Assembly (NCBI RefSeq): GCF_007570935.1
Contig: NZ_VLLR01000002.1
Location: forward strand, 62,001-126,000
Reading direction: 5' to 3'
DNA length: 64,000 nt
From: Lactobacillus sp. LL6
GTDB lineage: Bacteria; Bacillota; Bacilli; Lactobacillales; Lactobacillaceae
Position 1 is the stretch's first letter. Every line of letters begins with the position of its first letter. A program made the translations under genes and the position numbers. The notes beneath the pieces were generated by a model. That model ran no database searches. It saw only the letters and a list, made by a program, of their open reading frames with translations, and was not told where the DNA came from. Positions 35,269-44,766 of this stretch are shown one piece after another.

Positions 35269-36093
35269 TTAACGAACCAAGTATCCACCATCTACTGGTA
35301 AAATTGCGCCGTTTACATATGCTGATGCATCACTTGCTAAGAATACTGCTGGACCCATTAATTCATAGGGTTCTGCCCAGTGCCCCATAGGAATTCTACC
35401 TAAAATTTCAGCATTACGATCTTTTTGTGCACGAATTGGAGCTGTGTTTTCAGTTTTAATGTAACCGGGAGCAATTGCATTCACAGTTACATTATAAGCA
35501 CCCATTTCTGAAGCAAATGCTTTAGTAAGTCCTGCTACACCATGTTTTGAAGCAGTGTAAGATGGAATAAACTTCCCACCTTGATATGAAAGCATTGAAC
35601 CAATATTAATAATTTTGCCGTACTTTTGCTTTGCAAATACCTTGCAAGCTTCAAGTGACATACGATATACAGCAGTCAAGTTAATGTCAATTACTCGTAC
35701 CCAATCTTCATCTTTAGATTCAAGAAGTGGATTACGTTTAATCATACCTGCATTATTTACTAAAATATCAATATGTCCCATCTTTTCAATTGCAGTTTCA
35801 ATAACTTTCTTTGGAACAGATGGATCAGTTAAGTCGCAATCCATAAATTCTACTTTTTGACCTACACTTTCAATTAATTTGCGAGTGTTATCCCATTCTT
35901 TCTTACCATAAGTTGGAATAAAAATATCTGCTCCGGCTTTTGCCATTGCAATTGAATAACCTTGACCTAAGCCAGTATTACCTCCGGTAATAACAGCAAC
36001 TTTACCTTTAAGGCTAAACTTATCCATACTAAAATTGTTTTTTAATTCTTCTTCGTGTTGTCTGATTTCTTCTTCTGATTCATGTACAACCAT
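35269..36093 (-). CDS. kduD: 2-dehydro-3-deoxy-D-gluconate 5-dehydrogenase (KduD)
   Basis: This short-chain dehydrogenase converts 2,5-diketo-3-deoxygluconate to KDG with NAD(P)H. It is 274 aa. The cofactor motif TGGNTGLGQG is near residue 37. NNAGMIKRNP follows, and the catalytic YTASK (Tyr, Lys) lies near residue 180 after the Ser in GSMLSYQGG. About 22 extra residues precede MDKFSLKGK, so translation could start there. It is the second gene after kduI, and together they process the uronate half of rhamnogalacturonan products. Confidence 0.9.
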   Translation of the reverse strand: MVVHESEEEIRQHEEELKNNFSMDKFSLKGKVAVITGGNTGLGQGYSIAMAKAGADIFIPTYGKKEWDNTRKLIESVGQKVEFMDCDLTDPSVPKKVIETAIEKMGHIDILVNNAGMIKRNPLLESKDEDWVRVIDINLTAVYRMSLEACKVFAKQKYGKIINIGSMLSYQGGKFIPSYTASKHGVAGLTKAFASEMGAYNVTVNAIAPGYIKTENTAPIRAQKDRNAEILGRIPMGHWAEPYELMGPAVFLASDASAYVNGAILPVDGGYLVR

Positions 36094-36123
36094 TATTTTT
36101 TCTCTTTTCTGTTAAATAATTAT

Positions 36124-36969
36124 TTATCTTAGTTCGTCCATTGGAATATTATCCATATCATCATAATTTAAATTTTCACCAGCCATTGCCCAAATGAATG
36201 AATAACTGCTAGTACCAATACCACAGTGAATGGACCAACTAGGGTTGGGAATTGCTTGTTCATTATTAACCACTAAGTGACGAGTCTCACCTGGTCTACC
36301 CATAATGTGAAAGACTTTCATATCTGGATCACTAAAGTCGAAGTACATATATGTTTCCATTCTTCTTGCATGAGTATGAGCAGGCATTGTATTCCAACCT
36401 GAACCAGGCTCAAGTACAGTATAGCCCATTTGTAGTTGACAAGTTTGAACAGTTGAGGCATGGATATATTTATAAATTGTTCTCTTGTTCATGTGTTCTT
36501 GGTCACCCATTGGAGTTGCGATTGCATTTCTAAATGGTAACTTTTTATTAGGATAATGGGTATGAGCTGGAGTTGAAACTATGTAGAATTTAGCAGGGTG
36601 TTTCTTATCGTCTGAAGAAAATACTACATGTTTAGCACCTTGGCCAATATAATAACCATCTTGTTTTACCATTGGATCCCTTTTACCGTCGATATTGATG
36701 CTACCTGAACCACCAATATTAATTACTCCTAATTCTCTTCTTTGTAGAAAGAAATCCACACCTATTTCTTTTGATAGTGTAATTTCAAGTGATTTATCTG
36801 TTGGAGTAATTCCACCAAAAATCATTCTGTCGTTGTAAGTATAAGTAAGATTAATGTCACCAGGAGTGAAAATCTTTTCTACTAAGAATTCTTTTCTTAA
36901 TTTACCTGTATCCCAGTGCTTAATATCTTCTGGACCATGTGCATAGTTGTAAGTCAGTTTTAATGTCAA
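36124..36969 (-). CDS. kduI: 5-keto-4-deoxyuronate isomerase (KduI)
   Basis: This zinc cupin enzyme isomerises 4-deoxy-L-threo-5-hexosulose uronate, the product released by unsaturated uronyl hydrolases. It is 281 aa, the family length. It has YAHGPEDIKHWDTGKLRKEFL at the start. The metal site MPAHTHARRMETYMYFDF provides two His and a Glu, with another His in the C-terminal WSIHCGIGT. It is 30 bases ahead of kduD in one operon. The pair supplies KDG to the fused kinase/aldolase at 47527. Confidence 0.93.
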   Translation of the reverse strand: MTLKLTYNYAHGPEDIKHWDTGKLRKEFLVEKIFTPGDINLTYTYNDRMIFGGITPTDKSLEITLSKEIGVDFFLQRRELGVINIGGSGSINIDGKRDPMVKQDGYYIGQGAKHVVFSSDDKKHPAKFYIVSTPAHTHYPNKKLPFRNAIATPMGDQEHMNKRTIYKYIHASTVQTCQLQMGYTVLEPGSGWNTMPAHTHARRMETYMYFDFSDPDMKVFHIMGRPGETRHLVVNNEQAIPNPSWSIHCGIGTSSYSFIWAMAGENLNYDDMDNIPMDELR

Positions 36970-37068
36970 TTTTATTCCTCCGTTTCGTTTTAAGAAATAT
37001 CATTTATTATTTGGTTCAAATAAACTATAACTCTTTGAGAAATAAATGCAACCCCTTTCATTTGAAAA

Positions 37069-37737
37069 TTAAATTATTTTTATTTCTTGTGCCAAAGGAA
37101 TATTTAATTTCTTTAATTCTTTTGCAATTAATCCAGATATAGTCATTGCACCATATTCGTTTAAATGGGTATTATCATGAATACCAGTAGGATAGTTAAG
37201 AGAAGATTTGACATTTAAATAAAACTTCAAACTTTCTGCAGGAGTTAGTTTATCAAAATATTCAAAAGTAATTTTATTTATATCGATATAAAATATATTA
37301 TTCTTTTTTGCGTAGTTCTCTGCAGCTTTAGGATAATCTCCTAAACTATTAATTAAGTGATTATTTTTATAGCGTCTGCGAACAATTGAGGAAAGAATAA
37401 TTGGAGTAGCTTTATGTTTTTTAGCAACATTAACAAATTTATTTAGATTATTTTGATATTCACTAATAGTGGTTCCCCAATTTAAATCTTCGATTTTTTG
37501 ATCGTTATGACCAAATTGAATTATAAGATAATCATGTTTCTTAATTTTGTTATCGATACTTTTCAACAATCCCTTTTTAATAAAAGTTTTTGTACTTGCC
37601 CCATTAAATGCAAGGTTGTTAACAACTATTTGTGAGGGAAGATAGTTATGTAATTTTTCTGCCCAACCTGTTTCTGGACGTTTATTATCTGCTTTATGAG
37701 CGGCTGTCGAGTCTCCAGCAATAAATATTGTAGTCAT
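37069..37737 (-). CDS. Rhamnogalacturonan acetylesterase, SGNH hydrolase
   Basis: This SGNH/GDSL hydrolase is 222 aa and resembles RhgT/YesT. Block I is FIAGDSTAAHK with the nucleophile Ser. The Gly is in NNLAFNGAST, the Asn in QFGHNDQK, and the Asp-His pair in GIHDNTHLNEYGA, so all four catalytic blocks are present. There is no signal peptide, so it should act inside the cell on imported acetylated oligomers. It is followed 100 bases later by kduI on the same strand. Confidence 0.87.
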   Translation of the reverse strand: MTTIFIAGDSTAAHKADNKRPETGWAEKLHNYLPSQIVVNNLAFNGASTKTFIKKGLLKSIDNKIKKHDYLIIQFGHNDQKIEDLNWGTTISEYQNNLNKFVNVAKKHKATPIILSSIVRRRYKNNHLINSLGDYPKAAENYAKKNNIFYIDINKITFEYFDKLTPAESLKFYLNVKSSLNYPTGIHDNTHLNEYGAMTISGLIAKELKKLNIPLAQEIKII

Positions 37738-37893
37738 ATTACTCTCCTTGTTTCTAAATAATAAATATAATTTTCTGTATTCAACACAAAATTTAAATCT
37801 TTTATTTTAGAATTGCAAATAAAAGATAAAAATAATCTTTCAACTTAAATAAAAAGTTTAATAACGGTTAAAAAAATTATTGTTAATATAAAA

Positions 37894-37974
37894 TGCTATA
37901 ATTCTTACTCTAAGAACGGATGAGATAATTTTAGTTAATAAATAAACAATATCCGCCTTAAGAAAGCGGTTGCA
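37894..37974 (+). promoter_or_regulatory. Promoter and cre-like site of the symporter-GH105 operon
   Basis: An extended -10 TGCTATAAT lies at 37894-37902, with no good -35. A cre-like sequence AAGAAAGCGGTTGCA at 37960-37974 differs from the CcpA consensus at one fixed base and overlaps a small CCGC/GCGG hairpin downstream of the start point. The 390-base gap also holds minus-strand promoters for the esterase gene and the small frame at 38071. Confidence 0.5.
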
Positions 37975-38070
37975 TTTATGGAAAATAAATATTATAGTTC
38001 AATTGGCTGAAGGAAATAGTATTTCTTATTTAGAAATATAAAGTGAGAGCAAACATCAGGAGGTGTTTGA

Positions 38071-38160
38071 GTGAAAATAACAAAAAGAAGGTTGAAAGTT
38101 GTTAAAGAAGTTAAAGTAGAGGTTTTATTATGGAAGCAGATATTAAACATGGAACTATAA
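38071..38160 (+). CDS. Upstream ORF overlapping the symporter start, 29 aa
   Basis: A GTG-started frame encodes MKITKRRLKVVKEVKVEV plus 11 more residues. It has a perfect AGGAGG 7 bases ahead (38059-38064), a stronger signal than the symporter's own AGAGG. It ends at 38160, 31 bases inside the symporter gene in another frame. This layout suggests translational coupling or a regulatory uORF. The product itself need not be functional. Confidence 0.4.
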   Translation: MKITKRRLKVVKEVKVEVLLWKQILNMEL

Positions 38161-39626
38161 ACCAAAAGGCAGCTTCTAAATCTGGAAGTATTAATGAACA
38201 GCCTGCTGAAGCTGCTGCTGGATTAAAAACCGTTAAGGTTAAAGCTAGAAAATTTGGTTGGCGCGATAATATTGGTTATATGACTGGTGACCTAGGAAAT
38301 TGTTTTATTTTAGGTTTAGTAAATAGTTTCTTAATGATTTACTTAACTAACTCAGTTGGATTAGCAGGTGCTGTTGTAGGTACAATGTTTTTGATTGGTA
38401 AATTTATTGATGCTTTTTCTGACGTTACAATCGGCCGTTTGACTGATACATCTAAATTGACAAAGTATGGTAGATTTATTCCTTGGATTAGAAAGTATCG
38501 GTGGTTCTTTGGAATTGCTACAATTTTTCTTTTTATGCCATTTGTGAATAAATTATCAATGACGTGGAGAATTATTTATATTTTTGTATTTTATGTAGCA
38601 TGGGGAATTTTCCTTTCTTGCGTAAACATTCCTTATGGTTCTTTAGCTTCCGCTATTAGTGGAGATCCTGATGATCGTGCTCAATTATCAACGTTTAGAA
38701 GCATTGGTTCGGCAATAGGTGGTGCATCTACAGGATTTGTTATTCCATTGGTCGTTTATACTACATTAGCAAATGGTCAAAAGGTAGTGTCAGGAACTAG
38801 ATTCTTCCTAACATCAATTGTTTGTGTTTTATTGGCTTGGATTAGTTATCACTTTACTGTATCAATGCCAACTGAAAGAGTTCAAGTTGCTAAAGCAGAA
38901 AAGGTACCATTAAGGAAAGTATTAGAATCTCTAGGTAAAAACAAAGCTTTATTAGCATTAATTTTCACAGATTTATTTATTGTTATTAATCAAATTTTAT
39001 CAGGAACAACAACAACTTATTTATTTAGTGATTATTTTCACAATAGCGCTGCAATGTCTGTAGCTTTGTTGTTCACGTATGGTTCCGTATTATTACTTTC
39101 TCCATTTGCTACATGGATGATTAAGCATTGGGGTAAAAAAGAAATTTCGATAATTTCGCTATCATTTTCAGTAGTCATGTATTTATTTATGTATTTTATG
39201 CATTTTACAAATCCATGGATTTATTTGATATTTATGTTTTTAGCGACAGTTGGATATTCATTCTTTAACTTAATGGTTTGGGCTTTTATTACGGATGTAA
39301 TTGATTACCACCAATATGTAACAGGTTACCGTGAAGATGGGACTATTTATGCTGTTAATTCATTTGCTAGAAAATGTGGTCAGGCCCTTGCAGGAGGGAT
39401 TGGAGGCTATATGCTTACTTGGATTGGTTATAAATCATCAGTTGCTGGAGGTGCTGCTCAATCTATGGCAGTAATCAATAGAATTTATGGATTAGCTAAT
39501 TTGCTTCCAGCTGCATTATTATTTATTGCTGTTTGTATTTTAACTTTTGCATATCCTTTAAGTAAGAAAAAGATTCATGAAGTAGATGATAAATTAGCTA
39601 AAATTAATAAACAAAATGAGAAGTAA
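38130..39626 (+). CDS. GPH-family cation:oligosaccharide symporter
   Basis: This glycoside-pentoside-hexuronide symporter is 498 aa with about 12 membrane segments. It starts with a soluble tail of about 45 residues rich in Ala and Lys, then WRDNIGYMTGDLGNCFILGLV. The family motif GRLTDTSKLTKYGRFIPWI is in the first loop. The next gene encodes a GH105 hydrolase that acts in the cytoplasm, so the substrate is probably an unsaturated rhamnogalacturonan disaccharide. The ATG at 38130 has a modest AGAGG and overlaps the small upstream frame. Confidence 0.9.
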   Translation: MEADIKHGTINQKAASKSGSINEQPAEAAAGLKTVKVKARKFGWRDNIGYMTGDLGNCFILGLVNSFLMIYLTNSVGLAGAVVGTMFLIGKFIDAFSDVTIGRLTDTSKLTKYGRFIPWIRKYRWFFGIATIFLFMPFVNKLSMTWRIIYIFVFYVAWGIFLSCVNIPYGSLASAISGDPDDRAQLSTFRSIGSAIGGASTGFVIPLVVYTTLANGQKVVSGTRFFLTSIVCVLLAWISYHFTVSMPTERVQVAKAEKVPLRKVLESLGKNKALLALIFTDLFIVINQILSGTTTTYLFSDYFHNSAAMSVALLFTYGSVLLLSPFATWMIKHWGKKEISIISLSFSVVMYLFMYFMHFTNPWIYLIFMFLATVGYSFFNLMVWAFITDVIDYHQYVTGYREDGTIYAVNSFARKCGQALAGGIGGYMLTWIGYKSSVAGGAAQSMAVINRIYGLANLLPAALLFIAVCILTFAYPLSKKKIHEVDDKLAKINKQNEK

Positions 39627-39649
39627 ATATAAGAAACGAGGAAAATATT

Positions 39650-40786
39650 ATGGGTATGATCAATGTTAAACTTTATAAAGAAGTTGACGGTAAACCTATA
39701 AAAAATAGATTTATTGAAAAAAAGATAGAGTGTTTAATAAATAATGAAATTAATTTATCGGATCCCACTGGAGAATTTTCAATTAAAGTAGCAAGTGGTG
39801 ATGTAATTGACAATAAAAGTTTTGGTTTTTGGGAATGGACATCTGGCGTAGGTCTATATGGTTTAATGAAGTATTATAAATTAACTCGAAAACCAGAGAC
39901 ACTTGATACTATCAAAAACTGGTATGATCAGCGATTTAAGGAAGAACCTGTTGGTAAAAATATTAATACTATGGTTCAAATGCTAACTTTAGCTAATTTA
40001 TATGAAGAGACGGGTGATAAATCATATTTACCTCATTTAGAAAGTTGGGCAGATTGGTTATATAATACTCTGCCAAGAACTGAGCAAGGTGCATTTCAAC
40101 ATGTTACATATGGGGATTTAAATCCTAATGAAATGTGGATAGATACATTAATGATGAGTGCATTGCCATTAGCAAAATTAGGAAAGATTTTGCATAAAGA
40201 AGAGTATATTCAAGAAGCTAAAAAGCAATTTTTACTTCATATAAAATATCTTCAAGATCCAGTTACTGGTTTGTTTTATCATGGTTGGACGTTTAATGAT
40301 AGGAATCACTTTGGTGGAGCTTTCTGGGGAAGAGGAAATTGCTGGGCTACTATAGCTATTCCAGAGTTACTTACTCTACTTGATTTGCCTAAAGATGATG
40401 CGTTTCGTCAATATTTAATTACCACTTTGAAATATCAAATAGATGCTTTAGCTAAATATCAAGATGAAAGTGGTATGTGGCACACATTAGTTGATGATCC
40501 AACTTCATATTTAGAAGGCTCTGCAACTGCGGGCTTTACTTATGGAATATTGATGGCGCTCCATAAGCATTTGATTAATGGTAAAAAATATCGTGAAGTT
40601 GCGATGAAAGGATTAAAAGCATTACTTGATAATATTGATGATGAGGGTGGATTAGCACATACGTCTGCAGGTACTCCAATGGGAGAAACTCAAGATTTTT
40701 ATAAGCAAATAAAAACTTCTAACATGCCTTATGGTCAATCAATGGCAGCAATGGCATTAACAGAATATCTATCAGAATTTTATTAA
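39650..40786 (+). CDS. Unsaturated rhamnogalacturonyl hydrolase, GH105
   Basis: This enzyme hydrates the unsaturated galacturonyl residue left by rhamnogalacturonan lyase and releases rhamnose. It is 378 aa, an (alpha/alpha)6 barrel like YteR and YesR. Family features include WEWTSGVGLYGLMKYY, MWIDTLMMSALPLAKLG (with the Asp near the active site) and AFWGRGNCWATIAIPELL. There is no signal peptide, so the reaction is cytoplasmic. It lies 23 bases after the symporter gene with GAGG before the ATG. Its products match the KduI-KduD and Rha enzymes in this island. Confidence 0.92.
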   Translation: MGMINVKLYKEVDGKPIKNRFIEKKIECLINNEINLSDPTGEFSIKVASGDVIDNKSFGFWEWTSGVGLYGLMKYYKLTRKPETLDTIKNWYDQRFKEEPVGKNINTMVQMLTLANLYEETGDKSYLPHLESWADWLYNTLPRTEQGAFQHVTYGDLNPNEMWIDTLMMSALPLAKLGKILHKEEYIQEAKKQFLLHIKYLQDPVTGLFYHGWTFNDRNHFGGAFWGRGNCWATIAIPELLTLLDLPKDDAFRQYLITTLKYQIDALAKYQDESGMWHTLVDDPTSYLEGSATAGFTYGILMALHKHLINGKKYREVAMKGLKALLDNIDDEGGLAHTSAGTPMGETQDFYKQIKTSNMPYGQSMAAMALTEYLSEFY

Positions 40787-40797
40787 TTTAATATAAA

Positions 40798-40832
40798 ATA
40801 AAAGCGCTTTAATTTATAAAGCGCCTTTATTT
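40798..40832 (+). terminator. Hairpin between the GH105 and TIM-barrel genes
   Basis: AAAGCGCTTTA pairs with TAAAGCGC and is followed by CTTTATTT. It probably lowers expression of the following gene. Confidence 0.7.
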
Positions 40833-40846
40833 AGGAGGAATTTTAA

Positions 40847-41686
40847 ATGAAATGTGAAATTGGTATTAGAGCACATGATTTTCCTATTTATGATGATATT
40901 GAACAATTAGCAAATGAGTTATGGAATGCAGGACTATATAATATTCAATTTTCGCCTAAGTATTCTTTAAAAAATAAAAGTTGTAATGGTAATAGTATGA
41001 GTTTTGGTTTAGCTCATCATTCCAAGGAAATATTAAGTCAAAAACAAATTAATATTGCGATATTAGGATGTTATGTGAACATTATTCATCCCGACATTAG
41101 AGAAAGAAATAGTGCTATAAAACTTTTTGAAAATTATTTAGCATATTCTAAAGCTATGGAGTGTCCTATTGTTGCTACCGAAACTGGAAGTATTGATAAT
41201 ATATTTAGTCCACATAAAGAAAATTGGAGTTCAGAAGTTTTTGAACTTACAGTAAAACAAATCAAAAAGTTAACAAATACAGCTGAAAAACTTGGGGTAT
41301 TGGTAGGTATTGAACCAGGTGTAAATCATCCAATTTATAATGTAGATATAACTAAAAGACTTATTGATAGAGTAAATTCTCCAAATTTAAAAATAATTTT
41401 TGATCCTATGAATATGGTATTAACTCCGGATGATTCAGAATTAGAAATTTTAAAATATGGAATTAGAAAATTAAATGATGCAATTTACGCATTTCATATT
41501 AAGGATTATGATTTTAAAAAAGATGGTAAAAAAATTGTTGTTCCATTTGGTACCGGTTTAGCTCCTATGAATAAAATTGCAGACGAAATCAAAAAGTTTA
41601 AAACTCGACCTTATGTTTTTATAGAAGAGACACCACAAAATAATTTTGATAAATCAATAGAAAAGTTTGAAGAAATTTTTCATTAA
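40847..41686 (+). CDS. Sugar phosphate isomerase/epimerase-like TIM barrel
   Basis: This AP-endonuclease-2/xylose isomerase-like TIM-barrel protein is 279 aa. The metal-binding residues seem present: Glu in VATETGSID, Glu in VGIEPGVNH, Asp in IIFDPMNMVL, His in AFHIKDYD, and Glu in FIEETP. The exact reaction is unknown. The rhamnose and KDG routes already have their enzymes, so it may handle a side sugar or epimer. It is the last gene of the symporter operon, with TAGGAGG before the ATG and a strong terminator after it. Confidence 0.8.
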   Translation: MKCEIGIRAHDFPIYDDIEQLANELWNAGLYNIQFSPKYSLKNKSCNGNSMSFGLAHHSKEILSQKQINIAILGCYVNIIHPDIRERNSAIKLFENYLAYSKAMECPIVATETGSIDNIFSPHKENWSSEVFELTVKQIKKLTNTAEKLGVLVGIEPGVNHPIYNVDITKRLIDRVNSPNLKIIFDPMNMVLTPDDSELEILKYGIRKLNDAIYAFHIKDYDFKKDGKKIVVPFGTGLAPMNKIADEIKKFKTRPYVFIEETPQNNFDKSIEKFEEIFH

Positions 41687-41693
41687 AGGTACA

Positions 41694-41738
41694 AAAATAG
41701 TAGATTATGTTATGTACAAAAATAATCTACTATTTTTT
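41694..41738. terminator. Terminator after the TIM-barrel gene
   Basis: AAAATAGTAGATTA pairs with TAATCTACTATTTTTT and is followed by more T. It separates the plus-strand operon from the convergent small membrane protein gene. Confidence 0.85.
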
Positions 41739-41752
41739 ATATTTTAAGTTAA

Positions 41753-42049
41753 TTATATTGTATGAAATAATTTACTAATCTTAGTATCTTTAAATACATA
41801 TTGTAAAGAAAAAACGACTATTAAAGTATTTATAAAAACTAAAATCAAAATACAAGCACCTAATGCTAATGCTGAACCGCTATCTCCAATCCATAAATAG
41901 TAATTTCTAATTTTGGAAATTCCTAATAACATAATAAGTTCAGAAAGACATACGAATAAAATAGCTATAAACAGCATTGTAAATTTATATAATATTTTTT
42001 TATATAATATTCTTTTAGTGGAATTCACATTTGATTCAATATCTTTCAT
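41753..42049 (-). CDS. Small membrane protein, two helices, 98 aa
   Basis: I do not recognise this protein. It has an N-terminal basic segment and two hydrophobic helices, FTMLFIAILFVCLSELIMLL near residues 23-42 and a second near 65-88. I start it at the ATG at 42049, which has AGGAGG, rather than the upstream frame start. It lies between the TIM-barrel gene and the AraC gene and is transcribed with the AraC gene's strand. Its role in the sugar island, if any, is unknown. Confidence 0.65.
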   Translation of the reverse strand: MKDIESNVNSTKRILYKKILYKFTMLFIAILFVCLSELIMLLGISKIRNYYLWIGDSGSALALGACILILVFINTLIVVFSLQYVFKDTKISKLFHTI

Positions 42050-42136
42050 ATTTTTATTCCTCCTGAATATAAACATGAAGATTGTAACATCAATACGAAT
42101 TACATTACAGATAAAATGCTATTAAAAATACAAATT

Positions 42137-43141
42137 TTATTTATTGTGTGATATGAAGCTATAATACTTATAATTTTTTCGAACATCATTGGGTAACAAG
42201 TGAAATTTCTTTTTAAACTTATTATAAAAGAAAGTTTTATTGCTTATTCCAATGGAAGCAATAATATCTGAAATTGGCATATCAGTTGCAGTTAATAAGT
42301 CATATGCTATAAGAAGTCTTTGTTCTGTTAAGGCTTTAGAAAAGGTTCTTCCAGTTTCTTTTTTAAATAATGAGCCTAAATATGATCTGTTATAATTTGT
42401 CTCTTTTGCTAAATTGTTGAGTGAAACATTTTCAGGATTAGTAGATATTTCTTTTAACATATAAAGGACAATATTTGGAATTTTGTTTTTAATAGTTTCA
42501 TTTGAACTTAAATTGGTATTTCGTGATAAAAGAATAAGGAAAGCATTTAAATAATAATCCATTAGTTTGTTTGAAAATGCTTTTGGAAAATAGTATTCTT
42601 TTATAATTTGGTTCAGAATGATTTGAATTTGGTCTTCAGTATCATTACAACGATAAATCAAATATTTACTGAATTGATTATTAGCTAATAAAAATTTTGA
42701 CATAATATTTGCATCTTGACCTAATGTACGAATATTAGAAATTGAAAAATTAATATTATTTTTAAATATTATATTTAAAAGAATATCATTGGTTCCTAAG
42801 GCCTTGATAGAATGTGTAGTTCCAACATCTAGGATTAATATATCGCCTTTATTTAATTCTATTTTGTTCTCTCCAATATACTCAATAGCATGTCCATTCA
42901 GCATATAATTCATTTCAAGGAATGTATGAGTGTGAGATGGATAATCTGCATATCTATTGTGTTTAGATATGTAGATTTTTTTATTTTTGAAAAAGTCTTC
43001 GGTAAATATTGGAATTTTATATTGCGAATTAGTATTAAATATTGATTTATTTTTGTAATCAGGGAAAAAATTATTAGTTTGTAACTGTTTCTTTTCTATG
43101 GAATTTAATTTCTTAAATTTATTAGTTAGATTAGTATTCAT
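42137..43141 (-). CDS. AraC-family regulator of rhamnose genes
   Basis: This regulator is 334 aa. The N-terminal cupin, with PSHTHTFLEMNYMLNGHA and LNKGDILILDVGTTHSIK, binds the sugar. The C-terminal double HTH has NVSLNNLAKETNYNRSYLGSLFKK and then FSKALTEQRLLIAYDLL with IASIGISNKTFFYNKFKK. It is divergent from rhaBMAD with a shared gap of 150 bases, the classical place for a RhaR/RhaS-like activator. Rhamnose as its effector is inferred from this position. Confidence 0.87.
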   Translation of the reverse strand: MNTNLTNKFKKLNSIEKKQLQTNNFFPDYKNKSIFNTNSQYKIPIFTEDFFKNKKIYISKHNRYADYPSHTHTFLEMNYMLNGHAIEYIGENKIELNKGDILILDVGTTHSIKALGTNDILLNIIFKNNINFSISNIRTLGQDANIMSKFLLANNQFSKYLIYRCNDTEDQIQIILNQIIKEYYFPKAFSNKLMDYYLNAFLILLSRNTNLSSNETIKNKIPNIVLYMLKEISTNPENVSLNNLAKETNYNRSYLGSLFKKETGRTFSKALTEQRLLIAYDLLTATDMPISDIIASIGISNKTFFYNKFKKKFHLLPNDVRKNYKYYSFISHNK

Positions 43142-43230
43142 TATATGTTACTTATATCAAATATTATTTATATTACTAGTATTTATTAATATATCTACCC
43201 AAATGTTACTAGTTATTAGTTTATATGATA

Positions 43231-43259
43231 TTGTAAGCGCTGTCAAATAACGGTATAAA
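43231..43259 (+). promoter_or_regulatory. rhaB promoter overlapped by a cre site
   Basis: TTGTAA (43231-43236), 17 bases and TATAAA (43254-43259) form the promoter. TTGTAAGCGCTGTCAA at 43231-43246 matches the CcpA cre consensus (TG-N-AANCG-NNNN-CA type) and covers the -35. Carbon catabolite repression of the rhamnose operon is therefore likely. Confidence 0.75.
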
Positions 43260-43293
43260 TAATGTGTAAGGTTTGAAAGTGTGGTGAATGTAA

Positions 43294-44766
43294 TTGACAA
43301 ACATATATGTAGCAGTTGATATCGGTGCTTCTAGTGGTCGATTGATGTTATCCCAACTAAAGGATAACAAAATGACACTTAAAGAAATGCATAGATTCAA
43401 AAATGGCTTTTCTTATAAAGATGGTCATGATCGGTGGGATATTGATCATATCATCAAAGAAATCTTAATAGGACTTCAAAAAATAAAAAAAGCTGGATAT
43501 AACAAAATTTCATTAGGAATTGATACATGGGCTGTTGATTACGTATTGGTAGGAAAAGATGGTAAAAAGTTAGAAAACCCTATCAGTTATCGTGATTCTA
43601 GAACAGATACTGCAATTAAAGATTTAACTGCAGAAGTATCAAAAGAAGAAATCTATAAAAAAACAGGAATTCAGTTTTTAAATTTTAATACTTTATATCA
43701 ATTATTTAAAGAAGATAAAGATTTACTTGCTAAAACAGACAAAATTATGATGATTCCTGATTATATTGGATATGTTTTAACAGGTAAAGCAGTTTTAGAA
43801 GTGACAAATGCTTCAACTACTCAAATGCTTAGTTTAAGAGAAGGATTGTTTGATAAACATTTGCTTGAAAAAGTAAATGTTAAACAAGATCAATTTCCCA
43901 AGCTTGTTGATGCAGGTAGTCCTCTAGGAAAATTAGATAGAAGCAAGTTTCCAACTTATGATTTACCAGATACTGACATAATTACAGTAGCAACTCACGA
44001 TACAGCTTCGGCTGTAGTGGGCTCTCCTGGTATGGGTCATCATTGGGACTATTTGAGCTCAGGAACTTGGTCACTTTTAGGAACTGAACTTAATGTTCCG
44101 GAAAATGGTGTTCAAGCATTTGAAGAAAATTATACCAATGAATGGGGAGCTTATGGTACTTACCGGTTTCTTAAGAACATCATGGGACTTTGGATGGTTC
44201 AATGTGTTAAACGAGAATTAAATGATAAGTATTCCTTTAGCGAGTTGGCAGAAATGGCGGAAAAAGTTAAACCATTTCAACAATTTATTAATATTAATGA
44301 TGAACGCTTCGTGAACCCTCAGAACATGATTAGGGAAATTCAGACTTATTGCAGAGAAACTGATCAAAAAATTCCAGAAACTCCAGGAGAAATTTGTATG
44401 GCAATCTATTCGAATTTGGCACTATTTTATGCGCGAGAAATTCAAAAGATGGATAAAATTCTAGGCTATAAAATTGATGCTTTAAATATTGTAGGTGGAG
44501 GATCCAATGTAGCACTTCTTAATCAATTAACAGCTACAGTTTCTGGAATTGATGTTTATGCAGGTCCTGGCGAAGCTACAGCGATTGGTAATCTAACAGT
44601 TCAAATGATTACTAAAGCTGATATTTTGAATGTTTATTTGGCAAGAAGAATCATTAGTAATTCATTTAAAATTAAGAAATATACCCCAGAAACTGGTAAA
44701 TATCATGGAGTACTCAATAAATATCTAGATTTCTTGCACAGTATAAATCAAAAGGAAGTGAGTTAA
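43294..44766 (+). CDS. rhaB: Rhamnulokinase RhaB
   Basis: RhaB phosphorylates L-rhamnulose to rhamnulose-1-phosphate with ATP. It is a 490-aa FGGY kinase. It has [16 protein letters not shown] (first phosphate loop), [11 protein letters not shown] with the catalytic Asp, and the C-terminal [17 protein letters not shown] nucleotide site. The start is TTG at 43294 with GGTGAATG ahead, so translation may be modest. It is first in a rhaB-rhaM-rhaA-rhaD operon. Confidence 0.94.
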   Translation: MTNIYVAVDIGASSGRLMLSQLKDNKMTLKEMHRFKNGFSYKDGHDRWDIDHIIKEILIGLQKIKKAGYNKISLGIDTWAVDYVLVGKDGKKLENPISYRDSRTDTAIKDLTAEVSKEEIYKKTGIQFLNFNTLYQLFKEDKDLLAKTDKIMMIPDYIGYVLTGKAVLEVTNASTTQMLSLREGLFDKHLLEKVNVKQDQFPKLVDAGSPLGKLDRSKFPTYDLPDTDIITVATHDTASAVVGSPGMGHHWDYLSSGTWSLLGTELNVPENGVQAFEENYTNEWGAYGTYRFLKNIMGLWMVQCVKRELNDKYSFSELAEMAEKVKPFQQFININDERFVNPQNMIREIQTYCRETDQKIPETPGEICMAIYSNLALFYAREIQKMDKILGYKIDALNIVGGGSNVALLNQLTATVSGIDVYAGPGEATAIGNLTVQMITKADILNVYLARRIISNSFKIKKYTPETGKYHGVLNKYLDFLHSINQKEVS

